20,843 nucleotides of DNA, taken from NCBI RefSeq assembly GCF_934277605.1, contig NZ_CAKQVD010000034.1, positions 1 to 20,843 of the forward strand, read 5' to 3'. The position numbers and the translations under genes were made by a program. The DNA comes from an uncultured Anaerotignum sp. GTDB taxonomy: Bacteria > Bacillota > Clostridia > Lachnospirales > Anaerotignaceae. The notes beneath the pieces are model-generated. The model was not told the DNA's origin. It did no database searches and saw only the letters and a list, made by a program, of their open reading frames with translations. Positions 1 through 6,334 of the stretch are shown in pieces (positions within the stretch are counted from its first letter, which is position 1; every line of letters starts with the position of its first letter).

Positions 1-223
1 CTGTGAAAACAGCAGATAGGCGCTGTAAGCGGCTAACCCACGGATTTATCCGTGGGTATTATACCATGCTTGCAGGGGAAGAAAGCATCTGAGAAACAGA
101 TATTTTCTTCCGCAAGGCATGGTATGAGCAGGCTGTGCCTGCGAATTGTAGAATTTGCTGTGAAAACAGCAGATAGGCGCTGTAAGCGGCTAACCCACGG
201 ATTTATCCGTGGGTATTATACCA
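1..223. repeat. 157-bp period repeat made of hairpins, IS200/IS605-end-like
   Basis: Bases 1-66 recur exactly at 158-223, so one full 157-bp unit and part of a second are visible; the array may continue left of the window. Each unit contains a perfect 10-bp palindrome, ACCCACGGAT-TT-ATCCGTGGGT (36-57; copy at 193-214), and a GAAA-tetraloop hairpin (CTGT-GAAA-ACAG, 1-12; extended to GCTGT/ACAGC at 157-170). The spacer between copies folds into a long imperfect hairpin: 61-69 pairs with 117-125, 70-73 with 112-115, 77-84 with 104-111 and 87-91 with 97-101. A further small hairpin lies at 128-142. There is no transposase or plausible ORF. CCCACGG...CCGTGGG palindromes are typical of IS200/IS605 ends and of derived non-autonomous elements, so this is probably such a relic or a structured RNA; the assignment is inference. 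Confidence 0.6.
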
Positions 224-227
224 CAGC

Positions 228-273
228 AAAAAAGAACGTGCAATTTGGATATCCAAGCCACACGCCCTTTTTT
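228..273. terminator. Bidirectional intrinsic terminator
   Basis: An imperfect stem (about 13 bp with G-U pairs, arms around 236-248 and 253-265) is flanked by A6 on the left and T6 on the right. It can therefore end minus-strand transcription of the M56-peptidase gene, whose stop is at 279, and also transcription arriving from the repeat on the plus strand. Confidence 0.65.
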
Positions 274-278
274 ATTTG

Positions 279-1244
279 TCAGCCTTTTACATTTTCCGCC
301 TGCCAAAAGCCCTCTCGGCCCTCGGTAATCACAAAGTCCCCATTTTCAGTATTCTTGAAGAACAGCGTATAGCTTTCGCCGATTTTTCCGTCTTTCAAAC
401 GGGAAAGCCACTCCTGTCCGTTCAGCATGGCAGGGGCTTCTCCTGCGCCGCCGATGGTAAACACGCTCTCCTTCGCAATGGCGAAGGTGCCGCCATAATC
501 CAAGGATAAATCGAAATAGCCGTTATTCGTTCTGCCCTTTGTATCGGCAATGCGAATCTTTCGGGTAACGGCAACCGCATTTTCGCCCGATGGCGAAACG
601 GTGCAGAACCAGCCATCTGTCGGCGTTTTATCATACCAGCCATCCCAAGCGGGATTTTTCTTGTTAAAAGTAATCTTATGCGGATTGAAATCATCATTGT
701 AGAGATGGAAGGTTTCCGGATAGCAGGTGTCCTCATAGATTTTCTGTGCATCTGCCTGCACCTCACAGGTAAAGCGGAAATAGGTATTTCCCTCTTTTTC
801 CTCATAGTATTCCTTATAATACGTCTGATAGATAGACTGTCCTGCCTCCTTCGCCCGCTTGATATAGCCTGCCTCATCGGGATCACGGAAGGGATTTCTA
901 TGATGTATATTCAAGCCGAAATCTACCGTTACCTGCTCTCTGCCGTTTGCCAGAGGGGTGCGTGTCACGCTGATGCGGTTAAAACGGAAGGCCTCCAATT
1001 CATACACATCCCAACCGCTCTGGCTGATAAAGCCGACCACGCTCTGCGAAAGAAAGTCCCAAATGCCTTCGTCCAAATCCGATTCCGTACGGGAAATGGT
1101 GGGATGCACCTTGCCATCCGCCCAATAAAGATTGGAGGTCAGATAGCCGGCAACAACGGTTTTTCCGTTTTCCTCCCCGAATTTCAAAAGCTCCTGCATG
1201 GTGTAGGCTTGCGGTATGCTGTCCTCCAGTGTATAGGTAAGCAT
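279..1244 (-). CDS. C-terminal part of the frameshifted BlaR1-like (M56) protein
   Basis: This 321-codon frame is probably not an independent gene but the detached C-terminal sensor/extracellular part of the upstream M56 peptidase gene. Extended backwards it reads through GKNAAMLTYTLED and lines up directly with the other frame at an A6 run (T6 at 1252-1257 on the plus strand). One extra A would give EREKNAAMLTYT and a single protein of about 737 residues. The candidate ATG at 1242-1244 has no well-spaced ribosome binding site; the nearest GAGGAG is about 17 nt away. The product is hydrophilic, rich in aromatic residues and has no membrane segment, which fits an extracytoplasmic domain behind the last transmembrane helix of the peptidase part. 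I do not recognise a named domain family. A terminator follows at 228-273. Confidence 0.6.
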   Translation of the reverse strand: MLTYTLEDSIPQAYTMQELLKFGEENGKTVVAGYLTSNLYWADGKVHPTISRTESDLDEGIWDFLSQSVVGFISQSGWDVYELEAFRFNRISVTRTPLANGREQVTVDFGLNIHHRNPFRDPDEAGYIKRAKEAGQSIYQTYYKEYYEEKEGNTYFRFTCEVQADAQKIYEDTCYPETFHLYNDDFNPHKITFNKKNPAWDGWYDKTPTDGWFCTVSPSGENAVAVTRKIRIADTKGRTNNGYFDLSLDYGGTFAIAKESVFTIGGAGEAPAMLNGQEWLSRLKDGKIGESYTLFFKNTENGDFVITEGREGFWQAENVKG

Positions 1245-2491
1245 GGCGGCATTTTTTCCCGCTCCTCAATGGTGTAAGAGGTCACCCAAGGGCTGGAACT
1301 GCCGATATGATAATCCCAATCCTCGCCCTGCACCGCCTTTTGCTCCTCTGCGAACTGTGCCTTGGCCTCCTTGCCCATCTGTGCATATCGGATTTTGCCG
1401 TCTCCGAGAGAAAGTGCCTCTGCCCATTGTTCTGCCAACGCACGCTGCTCGGCAGTCAAAATGCCTGCGCTCCTCTCCACCTCTGCCTCCTCCTTTTTGC
1501 CGCAGCTAATGAAGCAGCCGCAGGTTATCGTCAGCAGCAGCATAAACAGCACCAAAAGTAAGCCCTTCCTCCGCCTGCTTTGATTCATAATCTCCGTCAG
1601 CCGCTCCTGCAAGACACGCTTCCCATCGGTAAAGCAGGTAGTCAGTGCCGCTCTGCGTTCTATGCTCCGCTCCGCTTCCTGCAAAATCATCCGCCCGTAT
1701 GCCTTGCGGTAGGCCGCATCTCTGCCCTCCACCGCCGCACTGTCACAGGAAATTTCCAAATCCCGCTCCGCACGCTTTGCCATCAGCCACACCAACGGGT
1801 TAAACCAATGCACACTCCTTGCGGCAAGCAGCACAAGCTTATACCATAAATCCCTCCGCCGCCAGTGAATCAGCTCATGGCGGAAAATCATTTCCATCTC
1901 CTGCCTGTCATATTGCTCATGGGGCAGATAAACGGTTGTCCGCAGTAAGCCGACTGCCATCGGGCTTTCCAGTATCGGACAAAGCAGTAAGCGGGGACGC
2001 CTTTCGCCTGCCGTTTCCGCAAAAAATGCCTTCATTTCCGCAGAAGGCTCTGCTTCCCAACGGCGAAGCAGCCTTTTCATCTGCCAAACCGCACCCACGG
2101 TACGCAGTGCAAAAAACAAAATCCCTGCCGCCCAAAGTGCAAAAGCAATCTGTATCGGCTGTAAAGGCTCCCGCTCTGTCTGCGTCTGCGCCTGCACCAC
2201 AGGCGTTGCTTGGGGCATTTCTTCCTCCTGCGGTGTCATCGGCTGCACCTGCGGAAAATGCACCTGCACCCAGTCCGCCTGCTCCTGCGAAAGTGCCACA
2301 TGAATCGGGGCAGTCTCCTGCGGCAGTGTCAAATTCCAAGGAATCAGCAGCCGCAGTGCAAGCACAAGCCAAATCACATAGGATACCCTTGCGGCATATC
2401 GCTTGGATACTCTCGGCAAAAGCCATATCGCCGGAAGGATAATGGGAATCATCCAAAGGCTAACCTTCAAATACTCCAAGAAACCACGCAT
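1184..2491 (-). CDS. BlaR1-type M56 family sensor metallopeptidase (frameshifted at its C-terminus)
   Basis: Membrane zinc metallopeptidase of the BlaR1/MecR1 family, which senses an extracellular signal and triggers inactivation of the cognate BlaI/MecI repressor. Hydrophobic segments lie around residues 11-25, 39-52, 113-133, 218-238 and 310-327. The zinc motif HELIH is at 205-209, with the downstream glutamate of ERDLEISCD near 246, as expected for M56. After the last helix (LLLVLFMLLLTITCGC) comes an extracytoplasmic portion. The frame ends with 22 residues (from MPPCLP on) that look like out-of-frame translation. The natural continuation is the next frame at 279-1244, so a one-base indel in an A6 run has split the gene. 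The start ATG is 4 nt after the BlaI-like stop, with AGGGGTGA upstream, so the two genes form one operon. The ligand is unknown; a beta-lactam or cell-wall signal is possible but not shown. Confidence 0.85.
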   Translation of the reverse strand: MRGFLEYLKVSLWMIPIILPAIWLLPRVSKRYAARVSYVIWLVLALRLLIPWNLTLPQETAPIHVALSQEQADWVQVHFPQVQPMTPQEEEMPQATPVVQAQTQTEREPLQPIQIAFALWAAGILFFALRTVGAVWQMKRLLRRWEAEPSAEMKAFFAETAGERRPRLLLCPILESPMAVGLLRTTVYLPHEQYDRQEMEMIFRHELIHWRRRDLWYKLVLLAARSVHWFNPLVWLMAKRAERDLEISCDSAAVEGRDAAYRKAYGRMILQEAERSIERRAALTTCFTDGKRVLQERLTEIMNQSRRRKGLLLVLFMLLLTITCGCFISCGKKEEAEVERSAGILTAEQRALAEQWAEALSLGDGKIRYAQMGKEAKAQFAEEQKAVQGEDWDYHIGSSSPWVTSYTIEEREKMPPCLPIHWRTAYRKPTPCRSF

Positions 2492-2495
2492 AGAA

Positions 2496-2873
2496 TCACC
2501 CCTTCGTCTCGTCCTCGATAAACGCCCTTAAGTCCTCCAGCTCCTCCTTCGTAACCGAATGGTTTTCATAAAGACATGCCACCAAATCCCGCAGGGAACC
2601 GCCCGTCCATTTTTGGAAATAACGGCGGCTGTCCTCCGCCAGATACTCCTCCTCGGAAATCACGGGTGTGTAATAACGGTTCTTCCCCTGCTTTTCCGTC
2701 TGCAAAAATCCACGCCGCACCAATCTGCCCAAAAGTGTTTGCAGTGCGGATAAATTCCAAGGCTTCTCCTTTTGCAGCTCCTCCCTGATGGCAGAGGTGC
2801 TGGCAGGCGTTTGGATGCACCAAATGACCTGCATGATCTTCAGCTCCGTATCCGGCAATTTATGCTCCTTCAT
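2496..2873 (-). CDS. BlaI/MecI-family transcriptional repressor
   Basis: A 125-residue winged-helix repressor, the normal size for BlaI/MecI. The N-terminal half has the family pattern LPDTELKIMQVIW...STSAIREEL...WNLSALQTLLGRLVRRGFL, the DNA-binding domain, followed by YYTPVISEEEY and a helical dimerisation tail. The ATG at 2871-2873 is preferred over one 24 nt upstream because GGGGGTGAG lies at the right distance before it. It is the first gene of an operon with the M56 sensor peptidase 4 nt downstream. Its promoter overlaps two copies of a BlaI-type operator, so it almost certainly represses itself and the sensor. No beta-lactamase or other target gene is adjacent, so further targets must lie elsewhere. 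Confidence 0.9.
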   Translation of the reverse strand: MKEHKLPDTELKIMQVIWCIQTPASTSAIREELQKEKPWNLSALQTLLGRLVRRGFLQTEKQGKNRYYTPVISEEEYLAEDSRRYFQKWTGGSLRDLVACLYENHSVTKEELEDLRAFIEDETKG

Positions 2874-2892
2874 ACACTCACCCCCATTCACA

Positions 2893-2902
2893 TACAACTG
2901 TC
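2893..2902. promoter_or_regulatory. BlaI/MecI operator 2, near-consensus
   Basis: TACAACTGTC differs from TACAnnTGTA at one position. It starts 25 bp from operator 1, downstream of the predicted transcription start. Paired operators are usual for this family. Confidence 0.55.
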
Positions 2903-2913
2903 TGTTTTCTTAT

Positions 2914-2942
2914 AGCATACATTTGTATGTCCATTCTGTCAA
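2914..2942 (-). promoter_or_regulatory. Promoter of the blaI-blaR1-like operon
   Basis: Read on the minus strand: TTGACA (2937-2942), a 17-nt spacer, then TATGCT (2914-2919). The -35 box is perfect and the spacing ideal. The start site would fall near 2907, about 35 nt before the repressor start codon. Confidence 0.8.
2918..2927. promoter_or_regulatory. BlaI/MecI operator 1, within the promoter
   Basis: TACATTTGTA matches the BlaI/MecI core TACAnnTGTA exactly and extends to CATACA-TT-TGTATG (2916-2929). It overlaps the -10 box and spacer, so bound repressor would block RNA polymerase. Confidence 0.75.
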
Positions 2943-2967
2943 GCACTTTCCCGTAAATTTTTCATAT

Positions 2968-3003
2968 AAAAAAAGCCGCTCTCCGTATCAAACGGAAAGC
3001 GAC
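2968..3003 (-). terminator. Intrinsic terminator of the carbonic anhydrase gene
   Basis: The minus strand reads GTCGCTTTCCGT, a 5-nt loop, ACGGAGAGCGGC, then T7. The stem is 12 bp with few mismatches and lies just after the stop codon at 3012. Confidence 0.8.
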
Positions 3004-3011
3004 CTCTTTGC

Positions 3012-3572
3012 TCATTTCTCCTCGGAAACCCCACGCACCGCACCTGTATGCGGATCCATGATAAACCCAAGTACCTCTAAATCCTGCGGCAAAAGCGGAT
3101 GCTCCTTGATGGCATCCACCGTGCTTTGCACAGAATGATTGATGTCACCAAAGCCCGTCAGCCATTGCTCCACGTTTTTATGGTTTTCATCCACATGGTC
3201 AATCGCCTCCTGCGAAATGCCCCGCTCCTTCATTTTTGCAATCATTTCCTTGGGATCTAACAGCCTGCCGCCGCAATCATCATGCCCAATCACAAGCACC
3301 GTATCCACGCCAAGCTCATACACCGCTACCAAAAGGCTGAAAATCACACTGCCGTAAGGGTGCATCACACGCCCGCCCGCATTTTTAATCAGCTTCACAT
3401 CCCCGTTTTTCAACCCCAATGCCGCAGGCAGCAGCTCCGTCATGCGTGTATCCATGCAGGCTAAAATGGCAATCTTGCGGTCAGGGTATTTGGTTGTGGC
3501 ATATTTTTCATATAACCCATGCTCCACAAAAGCACGGTTATATTCCAGCATCTTCTTTACGAATTCATTCAT
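3012..3572 (-). CDS. Beta-class carbonic anhydrase
   Basis: Zinc enzyme interconverting CO2 and bicarbonate in the cytoplasm. The 186 residues fit the short prokaryotic beta class resembling the methanogen Cab type. The beta-CA signature is visible: CMDTRM with Cys39, Asp41 and Arg43 (the Asp/Arg dyad), and GHDDCGG with His97 and Cys100, giving the Cys2His zinc site. The ending VLGFIMDPHTGAVRGV is also typical. The start has GAGGTG upstream at a good distance. The gene stands alone, with its own promoter (TATAAT at 3604-3609) and terminator. In a fermentative anaerobe it probably supplies bicarbonate for carboxylation or buffers pH; that role is inference. Confidence 0.93.
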   Translation of the reverse strand: MNEFVKKMLEYNRAFVEHGLYEKYATTKYPDRKIAILACMDTRMTELLPAALGLKNGDVKLIKNAGGRVMHPYGSVIFSLLVAVYELGVDTVLVIGHDDCGGRLLDPKEMIAKMKERGISQEAIDHVDENHKNVEQWLTGFGDINHSVQSTVDAIKEHPLLPQDLEVLGFIMDPHTGAVRGVSEEK

Positions 3573-3603
3573 AGCTTTTTCACCTCATGCAATGTTTTTT
3601 ATC

Positions 3604-3632
3604 ATTATACGCCTTTTTTGGAGGAATGAAAA
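3604..3632 (-). promoter_or_regulatory. Promoter of the carbonic anhydrase gene
   Basis: On the minus strand a perfect TATAAT (3604-3609) lies 17 nt after TTTTCA (3627-3632), a weak -35 box. The position is about 30 nt before the start codon. Confidence 0.55.
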
Positions 3633-3658
3633 GGCAGGCGCCGGGAAATCCCAAAAAT

Positions 3659-3687
3659 AACAAAAGCACCCTCGCATAAAGGGTGCT
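3659..3687 (-). terminator. Intrinsic terminator after the OB-fold protein gene
   Basis: Perfect 8-bp stem AGCACCCT/AGGGTGCT (3665-3672 with 3680-3687) followed on the minus strand by TTTTG. A-rich sequence on the other side may allow some function on the plus strand as well. Confidence 0.7.
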
Positions 3688-3705
3688 AAAAACAGCTGTA
3701 CGGAT

Positions 3706-4152
3706 TTAGCGAATACTATCAATATCCAAGGAGTAGCCCATCACCTCTCCCACCTGCGTAATCTTCCCACAAACGGTAATCGCATCTCCTGCGGAAAGCG
3801 TCTTAACTCTCTCCTTTTGCTCATCGGATTTTAAAGAGCAGTGTACGCCGATGATTGCCCAATCGTCATTTGCAGGTAAAACGGAAATATATTTCCCATT
3901 GCTGTCGATGGTGCTCAATCTACCCGAAATTTCAACATACTGATTTTTATATTTCTCAGATGCTGCCATTGCATTTCCGTCCAATTCCGTCATCATCTCA
4001 TCTACCGTATATGGTGTATACTCAATAGTCTCCTCCTGCACCGTATCGGTTTTCTGCTCGTCAGAAGGCTTTTGCTCTGTATCGGAATCAGAGCCGCCGC
4101 TCATAACCATCGCCAAAATCCCCAACACAACCACCACAAGGACAACAATCAA
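3706..4152 (-). CDS. Small membrane-anchored OB-fold (tRNA_anti-like) protein, start uncertain
   Basis: The 148-residue frame starts at TTG. It has an N-terminal membrane anchor (IVVLVVVVLGILAMVM), an acidic linker, and a C-terminal part (YVEISGRLSTID...ISVLPAN...DAITVCGKITQV) that resembles the tRNA_anti-like OB-fold found in many small Firmicutes exported proteins; its function is unknown. The frame stays open upstream and encodes RFCAHCRKKQGPNGC, a zinc-ribbon-like CxxC stretch, but has no ATG, GTG or TTG there. A strong AAGGAGG sits just upstream of an AAG codon at 4198-4200 where an ATG would be expected. The real start may therefore have been lost by a one-base change, leaving either the TTG start or a dead gene. 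Confidence 0.65.
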   Translation of the reverse strand: MIVVLVVVVLGILAMVMSGGSDSDTEQKPSDEQKTDTVQEETIEYTPYTVDEMMTELDGNAMAASEKYKNQYVEISGRLSTIDSNGKYISVLPANDDWAIIGVHCSLKSDEQKERVKTLSAGDAITVCGKITQVGEVMGYSLDIDSIR

Positions 4153-4281
4153 GCAACCGTTTGGTCCCTGCTTTTTTCTGCAATGCGCACAAAACCGCTT
4201 CCCACCTCCTTTTTTGTTTTGTGTCTAAAAAAGACAAATTTTTTAAGTCTTAATCAAGATAATAACATATATATTTAGTTA

Positions 4282-4310
4282 TTTCAATATATAACAACAA
4301 ATATTATATT
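4282..4310 (+). promoter_or_regulatory. Possible promoter of the Xre-type regulator gene
   Basis: TTTCAA (4282-4287), a 17-nt spacer and TATATT (4305-4310) in a very AT-rich divergent intergenic region. The start codon follows about 50 nt later. The low-complexity background makes chance matches easy. Confidence 0.35.
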
Positions 4311-4359
4311 ACTATACAAGGAATCGGAAAAGCTATCATTATTCCAAGGAGTGATGGTT

Positions 4360-4668
4360 ATGAATGAAGCATTTGTACGGGAGCGCATCACGCAGCTTCG
4401 ATTAAAAAAGGGCGTTTCGGAATATCAAATGAGCTATGATTTGGGACACAGCCGAGGGTATGTTTATAACATCTCCTCCGGAAAAGCACTGCCGCCGTTA
4501 AAGGAGTTCTTTGCCATCTGTGACTATTTTGCAATTACGCCCCAGCAGTTTTTTGATACCTCCACGCAGCATCCGGAATTGATACAAAAGGCGTTGGACG
4601 GCTTAAAGCAGCTAAACGAAAATGACTTGCTTATGCTGTTGGGCATTATCAACCGTTTGCTGAAATAA
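4360..4668 (+). CDS. Small Xre/HTH_3-family DNA-binding protein
   Basis: A 102-residue protein with an N-terminal helix-turn-helix: RERITQLRLKKGVSEYQMSY, then DLGHSRGYVYNISSGKALPP and LKEFFAICDYFAITPQQFF (about residues 6-68), the classic HTH_3 layout. The remainder is a short helical tail (ELIQKALDGLKQLNENDLLML). The third in-frame start at 4360 is preferred because AAGGAG lies 8 nt before it; GTG 4351 and ATG 4354 overlap or abut that site. It is a monocistronic gene divergent from the OB-fold gene and sharing its AT-rich upstream region. Targets cannot be read from the sequence. No toxin partner or phage gene is adjacent. Confidence 0.85.
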   Translation: MNEAFVRERITQLRLKKGVSEYQMSYDLGHSRGYVYNISSGKALPPLKEFFAICDYFAITPQQFFDTSTQHPELIQKALDGLKQLNENDLLMLLGIINRLLK

Positions 4669-4681
4669 TTCCTTGTTGCAA

Positions 4682-4711
4682 AAAAATAAGGGAAGGACTT
4701 CTTCCTTCCCT
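4682..4711 (-). terminator. Terminator between two convergent genes
   Basis: Perfect 9-bp stem AGGGAAGGA/TCCTTCCCT (4689-4697 with 4703-4711), followed on the minus strand by TATTTTTTT. It is 27 nt after the stop of the secreted-protein gene, and may also act weakly on the plus strand for the Xre gene. Confidence 0.8.
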
Positions 4712-4737
4712 CACTTTCTTACTTTGAAAATATACTA

Positions 4738-5844
4738 TCAGTCCTTAGACAGGTCAACCGTTACGTTTGCATCTACATAAGGAATTTCAACCGTTGGTGC
4801 GCCTGCCGCATAAGGCAGAATGTCATAAGGATTATAGTACAGAACAAGCGCATCCTCTGTCAGGCAGAAATTGACCGAGGAGAGCATTTTCTCGCTATTC
4901 TCCTGATAATATTCAATCAATTCGCCTGCTGTTTCTTTTACATATGTGTCAAATTTTTCCTTCACATAGCTATCCGTATCGGCTGCATTCTTTCCCAGAA
5001 CATCACTAAGCGTAAGCTCCTTATTTTCAGCCAGATTGAAGGTTCTGGAGCTTCTCACTGTGTTTGGATGTGCGCCGTATGTATCCGCATAATCAAGCTG
5101 TGTGATAGAAAGCAGATTATCTTTATTCAGACCAACCTCAAAGGAACGTGTGAAAACCATCGGACCATAATTCTTGCCCTCGGAAGCAAGGATTGATGCG
5201 GCAGAATCTTTAAATTCCGCTTCCGCATCAGAAACGGAGGCTTCCGCATCCTGTTTATACTGTTCGTTTACCGCTGCGATAAAGGCGTTATTGTCCTTAT
5301 TTTCAATGACGGGATATTCAAACGCAATCGTAATCAGAATGTTTCCCTTTTCATCTGTTACGTTCTTCGAAATATGCGCAGAGGAAACGGCATACTGCCC
5401 CTCTTTTTTCTGAATATCCACTGTTTTGGTATCAGCAGACCAGTCAACGGTGCAGTCCAGGCTTTCGGAGATAGCTCTGAGCGGCACAAGAGTTCTGCCG
5501 TTTACAATCTTCGGCGCAACATCAAGCGGTTTCGTTTCGCCGTCAACGGTGATTTCGTTTTTGCCGATTGCAAGCGTAATCCATTTGTTTCCCCTGTTTG
5601 CCGTAACCTGCTGCACACCGTCCTCCTTGGTATAGGAAACGACGCAGTCCAACGCTTCAAAAATCTTTCTGAACGGCACAAGGAGCCTGCTGTTTTCAAC
5701 CATCGGGGCAACATCAAAATCCATTTGATTACCGTTTAGGTTTACCGTAACCTGCTCCGCTGCATAGGCAGGAACCGTACCGAAAAGCAACGCTGCACTT
5801 AAAGCAAGACTTACGTTTCTTCTTACCGTAGTTTTCTTCATCAT
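4738..5844 (-). CDS. Secreted protein: copper amine oxidase N-type domain plus DUF4163/DUF3298-like region
   Basis: A 368-residue exported protein. It has a signal peptide (MMKKTTVRRN, hydrophobic LALSAALLFG, cleavage near AYA-AE at 28). Residues about 30-145 form a copper amine oxidase N-terminal-type domain made of two repeats, marked by VENSRLLVPFRKIFEALDC and VNGRTLVPLRAISESLDC. The rest (about 155-360), from FEYPVIENKDNNAFIAAVN through YGAHPNTVRSSRTFNL to VEIPYV, resembles the DUF4163/DUF3298 pair seen in RsiV and PdaC-like proteins. Despite the name, the N-terminal domain is not catalytic and is probably a wall- or surface-binding module. No PdaC deacetylase domain follows, so this is not an enzyme of that kind. 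AAGGAG lies 7 nt before the start. The function is unknown; an envelope sensor or lysozyme-binding role is conjecture. Confidence 0.85.
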   Translation of the reverse strand: MMKKTTVRRNVSLALSAALLFGTVPAYAAEQVTVNLNGNQMDFDVAPMVENSRLLVPFRKIFEALDCVVSYTKEDGVQQVTANRGNKWITLAIGKNEITVDGETKPLDVAPKIVNGRTLVPLRAISESLDCTVDWSADTKTVDIQKKEGQYAVSSAHISKNVTDEKGNILITIAFEYPVIENKDNNAFIAAVNEQYKQDAEASVSDAEAEFKDSAASILASEGKNYGPMVFTRSFEVGLNKDNLLSITQLDYADTYGAHPNTVRSSRTFNLAENKELTLSDVLGKNAADTDSYVKEKFDTYVKETAGELIEYYQENSEKMLSSVNFCLTEDALVLYYNPYDILPYAAGAPTVEIPYVDANVTVDLSKD

Positions 5845-5899
5845 AAAGTCACTCCTTTTTCAAGTTCACTTTCTCAATCTTTGCCCATATCTTCCTTAC

Positions 5900-5945
5900 G
5901 AAAAAAAGCAAAAAAACCTTGCTGTTTCAAGATTCTTTGCTTTTT
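5900..5945 (-). terminator. Probable terminator of rnpB
   Basis: On the minus strand AAAAGCAAA pairs with TTTGCTTTT around an inner CTTG/CAAG hairpin, followed by a T7 tract. It sits just downstream of the RNase P RNA 3' end. The stem is AU-rich, so the strength is uncertain. Confidence 0.5.
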
Positions 5946-5960
5946 ATTTTCTGCGAAAAT

Positions 5961-6291
5961 GAGAGCAAGCCTATAAGCCGGGTTCTGTTTTTCAGACAGC
6001 CATCTATCTTGGTCCGTTGTCGCCAACGGCATCATGCGACTTTTTCGAGACGGTGCGAGCAGCCCCATTATCTCAGTTTGTCTTGCTTCGGGTGGGGTTT
6101 ACAGGGACCCACGACGTTACCGCCGCAGCGGTGGGCTCTTACCCCACCTTTCCATCCTTACCGAAACGAGTTCGGCGGTCTATTTCTGTTGCACTATCCT
6201 TGGAGTCGCCTCCACCGGCCGTTAGCCGGCACCCTGCTCTGCGAAGCCCGGACTTTCCTCACTCTTGCGAGCGCGACTGTCCAACTTACTC
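5961..6291 (-). ncRNA. rnpB: RNase P RNA, type A
   Basis: Catalytic RNA of ribonuclease P, which matures tRNA 5' ends. Conserved pieces in order on the minus strand are GAGGAAAGTCCGGGC (6246-6260), then GGGTGCCGGCTAACGGCCGG, then ACAGAAATAGACCGCC, and finally ACAGAACCCGGCTTAT near the 3' end (5973-5988). These are the universal core and the type A elements. The outer helix P1 can be drawn between AGTAAG (6285-6290) and CTTGCT (5964-5969), setting the ends to within a few bases. A consensus promoter (6306-6334) would start transcription near 6299. The gene follows the uridine-kinase-like gene on the same strand. Confidence 0.96.
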
Positions 6292-6305
6292 ACATAATCC
6301 AGATT

Positions 6306-6334
6306 ATTATAAATGAATTTCGTTTCCTTGTCAA
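6306..6334 (-). promoter_or_regulatory. Consensus promoter of rnpB, overlapping the upstream stop codon
   Basis: The minus strand reads TTGACA (6329-6334), 17 nt, TATAAT (6306-6311): both hexamers perfect and spacing ideal. The TGA stop of the kinase-like gene (6331-6333) lies inside the -35 hexamer. Confidence 0.9.

Noticed and set aside
1..223. Possible CRISPR array
   Set aside because: The period is 157 bp and the 66-bp repeated part contains several hairpins; there are only two copies and no regular short spacers or cas genes.
279..1244. Independent gene with its own start at 1244
   Set aside because: No properly spaced ribosome site and a seamless continuation of the M56 frame after a one-base shift; kept in the list as the C-terminal part of that gene.
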